A DNA stretch of 64,000 nucleotides, taken from assembly GCF_900111905.1 (NCBI RefSeq), contig NZ_FOKM01000010.1, forward strand, positions 1 to 64,000, read 5' to 3'. Below are positions 25,498-33,861 of the stretch, one piece after another. Source of the DNA: Rhizobium sp. NFR07 (GTDB lineage: Bacteria; Pseudomonadota; Alphaproteobacteria; Rhizobiales; Rhizobiaceae). Position 1 is the stretch's first letter, and each line of letters opens with the position of its first letter. The notes beneath the pieces are model-generated. The model was not told where the DNA came from. It did not search any database and saw only the letters and a program-made list of their open reading frames with translations. The position numbers and the translations under genes were made by a program.

Positions 25498-26943
25498 TCA
25501 TGCCGCGTAGCGACGTGCCGGCGTGGAGTGGGCGGCTGGCCTTGAGGTTTCGCCGACACTGAACTTCGATACGAGCTGCGCCAGATCCTGAGCTTCCCTG
25601 ACGAGGCCGTGGCTTGCCGCGGTCGTTTCCTCGACCATGGCGGCATTCTGCTGGGTCATCTGGTCCATCTGGTTGATGGCCGTGTTGATCTGCTGCAGGC
25701 CGGTCGACTGTTCCTGGGTCGAGGAGGCGATGTCGCTGACGACCGCGTTGATCTCGTTGATCTGGGTCGAGATGTTGCGCAGCACGTCGCCGGTGCGGTC
25801 CACCAGGGCAACGCCCTCCTGAACCTGCTGCGACGAGGTGTCGATCAGCGTCTTGATCTCCTTGGCGGCGTTTGCCGAGCGCTGGGCGAGTTCGCGGACT
25901 TCCTGGGCGACGACGGCAAAGCCGCGGCCGGCTTCACCCGCGCGGGCCGCCTCGACGCCGGCATTCAGCGCGAGCAGGTTGGTCTGGAAGGCGATCTCAT
26001 CGATGACGCCGATAATCTTGCCGACCTGCTGCGACGATTGCTCGATCTGGGACATGGCATTGACCGTGCTGTCGACGACGGTTGCAGAGGTCTCTGCCGC
26101 CTGGCGGGCCGATAGCGTCAGCGTTGCGGCCTGCTTGGAGCCGGCGGCCGTCTTGCTGACGGTCGAGGTGATCTGGTCGATCGCGGACGCGGTTTCTTCC
26201 AGCGCGGCGGCCTGGCGTTCGGTGCGGGTGGCGAGGTCGTCAGCTGCGTGGCTGATCTCGCCGGCCGTGCCATGCATGCTTTGCGTCGCATGGGCGACGG
26301 AGGCGACCATGGTTTGCAGCGTCTGGATGGCGCGGTTGTAGTCGTCCTTCAGCCGGCGGGTCTTTTCGGCGAGCTCGGCATCGATGCGGTAGGTGAGGTC
26401 GCCCTTGGCCAGCGCTGAGAGGCCCGACAGGAGGCTCTCGATCGCCGTCTGGTCTTCGGCGGCTTCGCGCGCGGTCTTCTGCTCGAGCATGACCTGCTCG
26501 TGGACGTCGGTAAGCGAACCGCAGGCGCGGATCGTCTGGCCATCCGGCTGGTGACGGCAGCCGCCGGTGGCGCGGAACCAGCGGTAGGAGCCGTCCTTCA
26601 TCTTGAGGCGATAGTTGACCCGATAACGGGCGCGGCCGGTCTTGTCCGTCAGGTGGCCGGCAAAGGCCGCGAAGGTCGGTTCGACATCGTCGGGATGCAG
26701 CTTGTCGGACCAGGACGTGACGACGTTCGGGAAGTCGGTGGCATTCTCGTAGCCGATCATCCGGCGGAATTCCGCCGACCAGGTCCACTTGCTTTCCGGG
26801 TGCATCGCGTCGCCGTTGACGAGCACCGCTTCCCACAGGCCGATGCCGCATGCTTCGTCCAACAATTCGGAGCGTTCGCTCACCGCCGCCAGACGTTCTT
26901 CGAGTTTCGTGGTGGCGCTTTGCCGATTGCCGAATATTGGCAT
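25498..26943 (-). CDS. Soluble methyl-accepting chemotaxis protein with PAS domain
   Basis: A 481-residue chemoreceptor without signal peptide or membrane helix, so it acts in the cytoplasm. Residues ~30-150 are a PAS fold ([20 protein letters not shown], then [24 protein letters not shown], a PAC motif). A short helical linker ([16 protein letters not shown]) resembles a HAMP-like segment. The signalling hairpin tip is [20 protein letters not shown] followed by [21 protein letters not shown], with paired methylation helices. It ends in RRYAA and lacks a CheR-binding pentapeptide. The PAS domain could bind a cofactor; it shares features with the Aer2/McpB-type soluble receptors. No che genes are adjacent. 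Confidence 0.9.
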   Translation of the reverse strand: MPIFGNRQSATTKLEERLAAVSERSELLDEACGIGLWEAVLVNGDAMHPESKWTWSAEFRRMIGYENATDFPNVVTSWSDKLHPDDVEPTFAAFAGHLTDKTGRARYRVNYRLKMKDGSYRWFRATGGCRHQPDGQTIRACGSLTDVHEQVMLEQKTAREAAEDQTAIESLLSGLSALAKGDLTYRIDAELAEKTRRLKDDYNRAIQTLQTMVASVAHATQSMHGTAGEISHAADDLATRTERQAAALEETASAIDQITSTVSKTAAGSKQAATLTLSARQAAETSATVVDSTVNAMSQIEQSSQQVGKIIGVIDEIAFQTNLLALNAGVEAARAGEAGRGFAVVAQEVRELAQRSANAAKEIKTLIDTSSQQVQEGVALVDRTGDVLRNISTQINEINAVVSDIASSTQEQSTGLQQINTAINQMDQMTQQNAAMVEETTAASHGLVREAQDLAQLVSKFSVGETSRPAAHSTPARRYAA

Positions 26944-27234
26944 GGAATTTCCCTTGCGTGATCAGTAAAACTGCCGGCAGGGTGAATGTTCTTGGTTAGT
27001 TTTTTCTGAATAGATCCAATAATTTATGTGATACTGTGTTGTGTTTCCGGAGTGTTTCGGTGAGATATTTCGTTGTGATGTATAGTGATGCGATATGCCG
27101 CATATATACTTCGCTTCTGGCGTGTCTCTTCGGTCTTTGCTCGCAGTCGTCATCGCGCCTGCCATCGGCAATGGATTTGTGAGCGGGCTGCCATATATAC
27201 CTTTGCCGAAGTCTGCCGCTGGAGGGTGCGCGCC

Positions 27235-28140
27235 ATGGAATGGAAAGGTCGACGTCAGTCCGACAATGTCGAGGATCAGCGTGGCGCATCGATGGGCGGC
27301 AGCCCGTTCGGGCGCGGCGGCATGCGCATCCCGATCGGCGGAGGAGGGCGCAGGGGTGGCGGTATCGGGATCGGCGGCCTCGTCGTCATCCTGATCATCT
27401 GCTGGATCACCGGCATCAATCCTCTGACCCTGCTTTCCGGCGGCGATATCGGTTTCGACGATGGCGGCGGCACCCAGCAGTCGCAGCAGCGCACGCCCGC
27501 CGATGACGAGATGACGGCCTTTGTCCGCACCGTGCTTGCCGATACCGAGGATACCTGGAAGGGCATTTTCCAGGCGAGCGGCCAGACCTACGAGGACCCG
27601 ACGCTCGTGCTGTTCTCCGGCCAGGTCAGGTCGGCCTGCGGTTTCGCCTCTTCGGCATCGGGACCGTTCTACTGCCCGGGCGACCGCAAGCTCTATCTCG
27701 ACACGACATTCTTCAAGGAACTGTCGCAGCGCTTTGATGCATCGGGCGATTTCGCCGAGGCCTATGTAATCGCCCACGAGGTCGGCCATCATGTCCAGAA
27801 CCTGATCGGCGTATTGCCGAAGTTCAACCAGATGCGCCAGCGGATGAGCGAGACCGAAGCCAACCAGATGTCGGTCCGCGTCGAACTGCAGGCCGATTGC
27901 TTCGCCGGTGTCTGGGGCAAGCATACCGACCAGAAGGGGCTGCTCAGCGAGGGCGACCTGCAGGAGGCGCTGAACGCCGCCCAGCAGATCGGCGACGACA
28001 CGCTGCAGAAGCGCAGCCAGGGCTATGTCGTACCGGAAAGCTTCAACCACGGCACCTCGGCGCAGCGCATGCGCTGGTTCAAGCGCGGCTTTGACAGCGG
28101 CGACACGAATGCCTGCGACACGTTTTCGGGGGATGTCTAG
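27235..28140 (+). CDS. Neutral zinc metallopeptidase, YpfJ family
   Basis: A 301-residue protein. The N-terminal ~35 residues are Gly/Arg-rich and cytoplasmic (SMGGSPFGRGGMRIPIGGGGR). One transmembrane helix follows (GIGIGGLVVILIICWITG), and then a large exoplasmic domain. HEVGH at 181-185 is the zinc-binding HExxH motif, and ELQADCFAGVW supplies the downstream ligand. Four cysteines probably form disulfides (SACGF..FYCPGD; ADCF..NACDTF). The family is annotated from motif only; proteolytic activity is rarely demonstrated. The start at 27235 has GGAGGG before it and replaces an open frame that begins 50 codons earlier. Confidence 0.88.
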   Translation: MEWKGRRQSDNVEDQRGASMGGSPFGRGGMRIPIGGGGRRGGGIGIGGLVVILIICWITGINPLTLLSGGDIGFDDGGGTQQSQQRTPADDEMTAFVRTVLADTEDTWKGIFQASGQTYEDPTLVLFSGQVRSACGFASSASGPFYCPGDRKLYLDTTFFKELSQRFDASGDFAEAYVIAHEVGHHVQNLIGVLPKFNQMRQRMSETEANQMSVRVELQADCFAGVWGKHTDQKGLLSEGDLQEALNAAQQIGDDTLQKRSQGYVVPESFNHGTSAQRMRWFKRGFDSGDTNACDTFSGDV

Positions 28141-28910
28141 AACGGTCCACCTCCGCACGCAGGTTCGCCCACGCCGGAGGTTCGGCATGGTGCGGCGAGG
28201 GGCATTGCGGGAATGGGGCAGGCGTCCGGCATGAGGGTTTGGTGGTAGGTTTTTCACCTGCCCCGGTCACTTCCTGCCTTCGTTTCGGGACTTGTCAGTT
28301 CCCGCCATTCCGGCATCTGCGACCATCATCGGAAACCTGAGTCCTTGAACCTTGGTGAAGGAGCCGGTTCGCGAACCCGGTTTCCCGCCCGATGACACGA
28401 TGATTGTCGCGGATCGGCCGGGGGCGGGGATGCAAGGCGCGATGTGGCTGCCCTAAGCTGTTGGAAATGGGAGGTTGTTTTTTCAAGAGAGAGGAAAATG
28501 TCCCCGGATGATTCCGTGCGGCTAATATCGGTCGTTTTGCCGTGTCGGCCCCCCTCTGCCCTGCCGGGCATCTCCCCCACAGGTGGGGAGATTACCAACT
28601 GCACGACCTTCGTCCGGATATCCGGCGTCCGTCCGGATTTGCGATCGTTGATTTACGGGGCAGGGCCGCGCCCAGGCTGATCTCCTCGAGATGCCCGGCA
28701 GGGCACAGGGCGCCGCCGCAGGGATATCGTATCCGACTGAAATTGCCGTATTCTGGAGCCGCTCGTGCTCGATGAAGCCGTATTCCCCCTAATCAATCGC
28801 ATCAAAAAACTTCATGTGTTCATGTATTGTTCTGTTTTTCATATTTCGGTATGTAACATTCGGGCGACCTGATCGTCTTTCAACGGAATGCCAAGTTAGA
28901 GAGACGTTTC
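28141..28910. other. Long intergenic region containing a RIME-like repeat
   Basis: A 770-base stretch without a convincing gene. The only structured part is the palindromic repeat at about 28548-28725, given separately. Another dyad, CCGGTTCGCGAACCCGG, lies at about 28364-28380. The last 100 bases before the MFS gene are AT-rich (TTCATGTGTTCATGTATTG) and probably carry its promoter. Confidence 0.5.
28548..28725. repeat. RIME-type palindromic intergenic element
   Basis: Outer arms GCCCTGCCGGGCATCTC (28558-28574) and GAGATGCCCGGCAGGGC (28688-28704) are exact 17-bp complements. Just inside the left arm is a second hairpin, ATCTCCCC-CACAGGT-GGGGAGAT. The motif CCTGCCGGGCATCTCCCCCAC is the recognisable core of the Rhizobium intergenic mosaic element family, which is spread in many copies in rhizobial genomes. 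Confidence 0.8.
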
Positions 28911-30164
28911 ATGCCTGATCCCAAATTCGTCCGTCGAGGCCTGTTTCTCGTCTTCATGATCCTGTTTCTCGATATCATCGGGATCGCGATCATCATGCCG
29001 GTCCTGCCCGCATTCCTGCAGGAGCTGACGGGCGACGATGTGAGCACGGCTGCGATCGACGGCGGCTGGCTGCTGCTGATCTATTCGGCCATGCAGTTCA
29101 TCTTTGCGCCGGTCATCGGCAATCTTTCCGATCGGTTCGGCCGCCGGCCGGTGCTTCTGGTCGCGGTGCTGACTTTCGCGCTCGACAACCTGATCTGCGC
29201 TGCCGCAACGAGTTTCTGGATGCTGTTCGTCGGGCGGGTTCTCGCCGGCATTTCCGGTGGGAGTTTCGCGACCTGCTCCGCCTATATCGCCGATATCAGC
29301 ACCGACAAGACAAGGGCGCGCAATTTCGGCCTGATCGGCATCGCCTTCGGCGTCGGTTTCACCGTTGGCCCCGTCATCGGCGGGCTGCTCGGGGAACTCG
29401 GGCCGCGTGTGCCGTTCCTCGGTGCAGGACTTCTGTCGCTCGCCAATTTCGTCGCCGCATGGTTCCTGCTGCCCGAAACGCTGGAGCGGCATAACCGCCG
29501 TGCTTTCGATTGGCGGCGCGCAAATCCGCTCGGCGCGTTGCGCCAGATGCGCCATTATCCCGGCATCGCCTGGGTGCTGATCGTCACCTTTCTCTACTGG
29601 CTGGCGCATGCGGTCTATCCGTCCGTCTGGCCCTTCGTCGGCAGCTATCGCTACGGCTGGAGCGAGGCTGAGATCGGCCTGTCGCTCGGCCTGTTCGGAA
29701 TCTCGGCGGCCGTCGTCATGGGCGTCGTGCTGCCGCGGCTGATCCCGGTGCTGGGAGAATGGCGAACGGCCGTGCTCGGCATCTCGTTTTCCTGCCTCGC
29801 CTTCATCGGCTACGCGTTTTCCTGGCAGGGCTGGATGGTCTATGCGGTGATCCTGCTGACGACGATCGAAAACGTCGCGGACCCGGCGCTGCGCAGCATC
29901 GCGGCGGGCAAGGTGCCGCCGTCGGCGCAGGGCGAATTGCAGGGCGCAATGACCAGCCTCACCAGCCTGACGACGATCGTCGGGCCGGCGATCTTCACCC
30001 AGCTCTTCAGCCGTTTTACCGGGGAAAATGCGATCACGGAATTTGCCGGCGCGCCTTACCTGATGGCGGCGACCTTCATGGGCCTGGCGGGAATTCTCTT
30101 CACCTTGAAGATTTCTCGATCGGAGACAATAGGCTCGGCCAAGGAAATCCATCAGGTTTCTTGA
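28911..30164 (+). CDS. MFS drug efflux transporter, TetA/TCR-like
   Basis: A 417-residue, twelve-helix drug/proton antiporter of the DHA1 group. LFLDIIGIAIIMPVLPAFLQEL is the helix-1 motif of TetA-like proteins. GNLSDRFGRRPVLL is the MFS loop 2-3 motif, and GGSFATCSAYIADISTDKTRARNFG and GFTVGPVIGGLLGELG (motif C, antiporter) follow. It resembles TetA(A/B/C)-class pumps, but chromosomal rhizobial homologues often carry other compounds. No TetR-type regulator is adjacent. The start has GAGAGACG before it. Confidence 0.88.
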   Translation: MPDPKFVRRGLFLVFMILFLDIIGIAIIMPVLPAFLQELTGDDVSTAAIDGGWLLLIYSAMQFIFAPVIGNLSDRFGRRPVLLVAVLTFALDNLICAAATSFWMLFVGRVLAGISGGSFATCSAYIADISTDKTRARNFGLIGIAFGVGFTVGPVIGGLLGELGPRVPFLGAGLLSLANFVAAWFLLPETLERHNRRAFDWRRANPLGALRQMRHYPGIAWVLIVTFLYWLAHAVYPSVWPFVGSYRYGWSEAEIGLSLGLFGISAAVVMGVVLPRLIPVLGEWRTAVLGISFSCLAFIGYAFSWQGWMVYAVILLTTIENVADPALRSIAAGKVPPSAQGELQGAMTSLTSLTTIVGPAIFTQLFSRFTGENAITEFAGAPYLMAATFMGLAGILFTLKISRSETIGSAKEIHQVS

Positions 30165-30291
30165 AGTCTCCAGCACAAAAACTTCTGGATCGGCCCTTGG
30201 TCTTGCTGGGGCGTCCTGCCTTCTTTATAGGCAAAGTGCTGCGCCGCTGACCAATACTGGAAGCGGCCTTTTCTTTTATCGAGGTTCTTCC

Positions 30292-31689
30292 ATGTCGAGC
30301 TCGCTGGACACTTTTGCCGTTGAGACCAGGGAAAATTCCTGGGCGTCGCATCTGCGTGCGACATTCGCCCTCGGCATTCCTCTGGTCGGCGCCCAGCTGG
30401 CGCAGATGGCGATCCACACGACCGACGTCATCCTCGTCGGCTGGCTCGGCACGACCGAACTCGCGTCCGTCGTCATCGCGACGCAGGTCTTCTTCATCGT
30501 CTTCATCTTCGGCACGGGCTTTACAAGCGCTGTCATTCCGCTTGTGGCGCAGGCGCTCGGCCAGAGCGACAAGGTCGGCGTGCGCCGTGCCGTGCGCATG
30601 GGCCTCTGGGTGGTGATTGCCTATTGCGCGCTGATGGCGCCGGTTCTGTGGTTTTCCGGGCCGATCCTGCTGGCACTGGGGCAGGCCCCCGACGTCGCGG
30701 CCAATGCCGAAGGGTATCTGCGGATCGCGCAATGGGGCATGTTCCCGGCGCTGGGGCTTTTCGCCATCCGCAGCTTCGTCACGGGTCTCGAGAAGGGCAG
30801 CATCGTCCTTTACGTGACGCTCGGCATGTTCGCGATCAATTTCGTCGTCGCCTACCTCACCGTCTTCGGCCATTTCGGCGCGCCGCAGCTCGGGCTTTAC
30901 GGCGCCGCACTGGCGTCGGTCTGCGCCAATATCACCGGCTTCGTCATCATCGTTGCCTATGTGCAGATGCAGCCGGCGACGCGGTCCTACGAGATCTTCG
31001 TGCGTTTCTGGCGGCCCGACTGGCCAATCATCCGCGAGGTCTTCGTCCTCGGCCTGCCGATCAGCTTCACCATCCTTGCCGAAACCAGCCTGTTTGCCGC
31101 GGCCTCGCTGCTGATGGGGATGATCGGCAAGCTGGAACTCGCAGCCCATGGCGTCGCCCTGCAGCTCGCCTCGATCGCCTTCATGATCCCGCTCGGCCTC
31201 GCTCAGGTCGCGACCGTGCGGGTCGGGCTCGCCAACGGTCGCGGCGATGATCTGGGCGTCAGGCGGGCGGCCGGCGCCATTCTCGTCGTCTGCGTTGTCT
31301 TTGCGGTCTTCGGCAGCCTTCTATATGCCGCGCTACCGGCATTCTTCGGCGGACTGTTCCTCGACACGTCGCGGCCGGACGCGGCAGCGGTGCTCGCGCT
31401 TGCCATTCCGCTGATCGTGATTGCCGGTGCCTTTCAGCTCGTCGACGGCCTGCAGGCGGTCGGGGCGGGGCTGCTGCGCGGATTGAAGGATACCCGGATC
31501 CCGATGATCCTGGCGCTGATCGCCTATTGGCCGATCGGTTTCGTCTGCGCCTATGTGTTCGCCTTTCCGCTCGGCTTCGGCGCGGAGGGCGTCTGGTTCG
31601 GCTTCGTGCTGGGTCTCGGTGCCGCTGCCGCCTTTCTCTGCGGCCGCTTCTGGGTGCTGGTCAAGCAGCATCGGAAACTTGCCCTCTGA
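30292..31689 (+). CDS. MATE family multidrug efflux transporter (NorM-like)
   Basis: A 465-residue, twelve-helix MATE transporter that exports cationic drugs in exchange for Na+ or H+. LGIPLVGAQLAQMAIHTTDVILVGWLGTTELASVVIATQ is the typical start of the first six-helix half. The second half begins near FVLGLPISFTILAETSLFAAASLLMG and ends DGLQAVGAGLLRGLKDTRIPMILALIAYWPIG. It is the third drug pump within 8 kb (after fsr and the TetA-like MFS). It starts 128 bases after the MFS stop and may share its transcript. A strong terminator ends it. Confidence 0.92.
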   Translation: MSSSLDTFAVETRENSWASHLRATFALGIPLVGAQLAQMAIHTTDVILVGWLGTTELASVVIATQVFFIVFIFGTGFTSAVIPLVAQALGQSDKVGVRRAVRMGLWVVIAYCALMAPVLWFSGPILLALGQAPDVAANAEGYLRIAQWGMFPALGLFAIRSFVTGLEKGSIVLYVTLGMFAINFVVAYLTVFGHFGAPQLGLYGAALASVCANITGFVIIVAYVQMQPATRSYEIFVRFWRPDWPIIREVFVLGLPISFTILAETSLFAAASLLMGMIGKLELAAHGVALQLASIAFMIPLGLAQVATVRVGLANGRGDDLGVRRAAGAILVVCVVFAVFGSLLYAALPAFFGGLFLDTSRPDAAAVLALAIPLIVIAGAFQLVDGLQAVGAGLLRGLKDTRIPMILALIAYWPIGFVCAYVFAFPLGFGAEGVWFGFVLGLGAAAAFLCGRFWVLVKQHRKLAL

Positions 31690-31693
31690 AACG

Positions 31694-31727
31694 AAAATGG
31701 CCCGCTGAAGAGCGGGCCATTTTTTTA
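31694..31727. terminator. Bidirectional rho-independent terminator, MATE/carA
   Basis: Stem AAAATGGCCCGCT/AGCGGGCCATTTT with a GAAG-type loop. T-runs follow on both strands (seven T on plus, four on minus). It lies between convergent MATE and carA ends. Confidence 0.88.
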
Positions 31728-31745
31728 TCTCAGATTATCTGAAGA

Positions 31746-32951
31746 TCAGCGTTCGGCGAGAGCCGGTTCGCCCTTCCTTTCGCGCACCATGTTGATGAAG
31801 CGGCGGAAGAGGTAGTGGCTGTCCTGCGGGCCGGGCGATGCTTCCGGGTGATGCTGGACGGAGAAGACCGGCTTGCCGGACACGCGCAGGCCGCAGTTCG
31901 TGTTGTCGAACAGTGAGATGTGAGTCTCTTCAACGCCTTGCGGCAGCGACTTCGAGTCGACCGCGAAGCCGTGGTTCATCGAAACGATCTCCACCTTGCC
32001 GGTCGTGTGATCCTTAACCGGGTGGTTTGCGCCATGATGGCCCTGGTGCATCTTCTCGGTCTTGGCGCCGAGCGCCAGGCCCAGCATCTGGTGGCCGAGG
32101 CAGATACCGAAGGTCGGGATGTCGGTCTTGATGATGTCCTGGATAACCGGCACGGCATATTCGCCGGTCGCAGCCGGGTCGCCCGGGCCGTTCGACAGGA
32201 ATATGCCATCCGGCTTCAGCGCCAGGATGTCTTCGGCGGAGGTCTGCGCCGGCACGATCGTCACCTTGCAGTCGAGACCGGTGAAGAGGCGCAGGATGTT
32301 GCGCTTGACGCCGTAATCGATGCAGACGACGTGGTACTTGGCGTCTTCGGCCTTCAGTTCGGAGAAGCCTTCGTTCCAGACCCAGGGCTTTTCCGACCAC
32401 TGGCCGGACTGGCCGGAGGTGGCGACCTTGGCGAGGTCGAGGCCTTCGAGACCGCTCCATGCCTTTGCTTCGGCCTTGAGCGCTTCGATGTCGAAGACGC
32501 CGTTCGGGTCGTGGGCGATGACGGCGTTCGGCGCGCCATGCTCGCGGATCCAGGCGGTCAGTGCGCGGGTATCGATACCCGACAAGCCGATGACGCCGCG
32601 GCTCTTCAGCCATTCGTCGAGATGTTTTGCCGCGCGGTAGTTGGACGGGTCGGTGATGTCGGCCTTGAAGATCGTACCGACCGCGCCGTGGCGTGCTGCC
32701 GGCGTCAGGTCTTCGATGTCTTCGTCATTGGTGCCGATATTGCCGATATGCGGGAAGGTGAAGGTAACGATCTGGCCGAGATAGGACGGGTCGGTGAGGA
32801 TTTCCTCGTAGCCGGTCAGCGCCGTGTTGAAGACAACTTCGGCCGTCACCTTGCCGGTCGCGCCGACGCCGGTGCCTTCAATGACGGTGCCATCGGCGAG
32901 AACGAGGAGGGCGGTGGGCTTTTTGGGCGTCCAGGGTGCGGTACCGGTCAT
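31746..32951 (-). CDS. carA: Carbamoyl-phosphate synthase small subunit
   Basis: A 401-residue glutaminase subunit that supplies ammonia to CarB. The N-terminal half begins PTALLVLADGTVIEGTGVGATGKVTAEVVFNTALTGY. The C-terminal class I glutamine amidotransferase domain contains GDPAA, then FGICLGHQMLGLALGAKT with the nucleophile Cys, and FSVQHHPEASPGPQD with the catalytic His/Glu. The start at 32951 follows AGAAGGATAG. It stands alone upstream of yqeY, dnaG and rpoD, a conserved rhizobial neighbourhood. Confidence 0.98.
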   Translation of the reverse strand: MTGTAPWTPKKPTALLVLADGTVIEGTGVGATGKVTAEVVFNTALTGYEEILTDPSYLGQIVTFTFPHIGNIGTNDEDIEDLTPAARHGAVGTIFKADITDPSNYRAAKHLDEWLKSRGVIGLSGIDTRALTAWIREHGAPNAVIAHDPNGVFDIEALKAEAKAWSGLEGLDLAKVATSGQSGQWSEKPWVWNEGFSELKAEDAKYHVVCIDYGVKRNILRLFTGLDCKVTIVPAQTSAEDILALKPDGIFLSNGPGDPAATGEYAVPVIQDIIKTDIPTFGICLGHQMLGLALGAKTEKMHQGHHGANHPVKDHTTGKVEIVSMNHGFAVDSKSLPQGVEETHISLFDNTNCGLRVSGKPVFSVQHHPEASPGPQDSHYLFRRFINMVRERKGEPALAER

Positions 32952-33266
32952 AGCTATCCTTCTGACCCATCGTTCCGGTCTTTGGGCAAAGACAGGCTGC
33001 AGGGGTTTCTTGTTGTCGCAGAAAAGTGCCCAAGCGATATCGCCGGCGGCTCTTCAAATCCAAATGTCGTGCAGGTGCGGGAAAATAAACAAAGCCTGAG
33101 GCCGGGTCAATCGCATCCGTTAAAGAATCACCCTCAATCCGCGCCCGGGCATTGGAAAAGATTGATCGGTCCGCAAGGCTGATCTATCACCAGCGTCAAA
33201 TGCCCCGGGAAATCTTCCGGCGGGGCGCCGCGGCACGATTGCCCGCCATGACGGAGACAAACGAAG
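32952..33266. other. Divergent intergenic region, carA/yqeY
   Basis: About 315 bases separating carA from yqeY, the presumed site of both promoters. I see no leader peptide, riboswitch-like structure or repeat that I can support. Confidence 0.4.
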
Positions 33267-33719
33267 ATGATGCGCGAAAAGCTGACCGAATCCATGAAGG
33301 ACGCGATGAAGGCAAAGGATAGCCGCCGGCTCTCCACCGTCCGCCTGATCCAGGCTGCGGTCAAGGATCGCGACATCGCCAACCGCGGCACCGGCAAGGA
33401 TGCCGCGACCGACGACGAGATCCTGCAGATCCTGCAGAAGATGGTGAAGCAGCGCGAAGAATCGGCCAAGATCTACGAGGATGCCGGCCGCGCGGAACTC
33501 GCCACCCAGGAGCGCGAGGAAATCGATGTTCTGAAGGCATTCATGCCGGAACAGCTTTCGGACGCCAAGGTGGACGAGATCGTCGCCGGCGTTGTCGCCG
33601 AGACGGGTGCTGCCGGGATGAAGGACATGGGCAGGGTCATGGCGATCCTGCGCGAGCGCTATGCCGGCCAGATGGACTTCGCCAAGGCTTCCGGCGTGAT
33701 CAAGGCAAAGCTCAGCTGA
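33267..33719 (+). CDS. yqeY: GatB/YqeY domain protein
   Basis: A 150-residue helical protein homologous to the tail of GatB, the tRNA-dependent amidotransferase subunit. MMREKLTESMKDAMKAKDSRRLSTVRLIQAAVKDRDI and EILQILQKMVKQREESAKIYEDAGR are characteristic, as is the final DFAKASGVIKAKLS. YqeY proteins are small, cytoplasmic and of uncertain role, and are often encoded just before dnaG-rpoD. Either of two consecutive ATGs may be the start. Confidence 0.92.
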   Translation: MMREKLTESMKDAMKAKDSRRLSTVRLIQAAVKDRDIANRGTGKDAATDDEILQILQKMVKQREESAKIYEDAGRAELATQEREEIDVLKAFMPEQLSDAKVDEIVAGVVAETGAAGMKDMGRVMAILRERYAGQMDFAKASGVIKAKLS

Positions 33720-33745
33720 GGCCAATCCGCGCAGTGCTGATTATC

Positions 33746-33775
33746 GCGGCGCCTAGGGGCGCCGCTTTTCGTTTA
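33746..33775 (+). terminator. Rho-independent terminator of yqeY
   Basis: Hairpin GCGGCGCC-TAGG-GGCGCCGC followed by TTTTCGTTT, 26 bases after the yqeY stop. It separates yqeY from dnaG. Confidence 0.85.
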
Positions 33776-33861
33776 TTGAGGGGCTGTGAATAGCGGGCAG
33801 GACGCGTGTTGATGCGCTGTTGCCCGTGGCGCTTCCTTCGACTTCCACCTATATGTGACCC

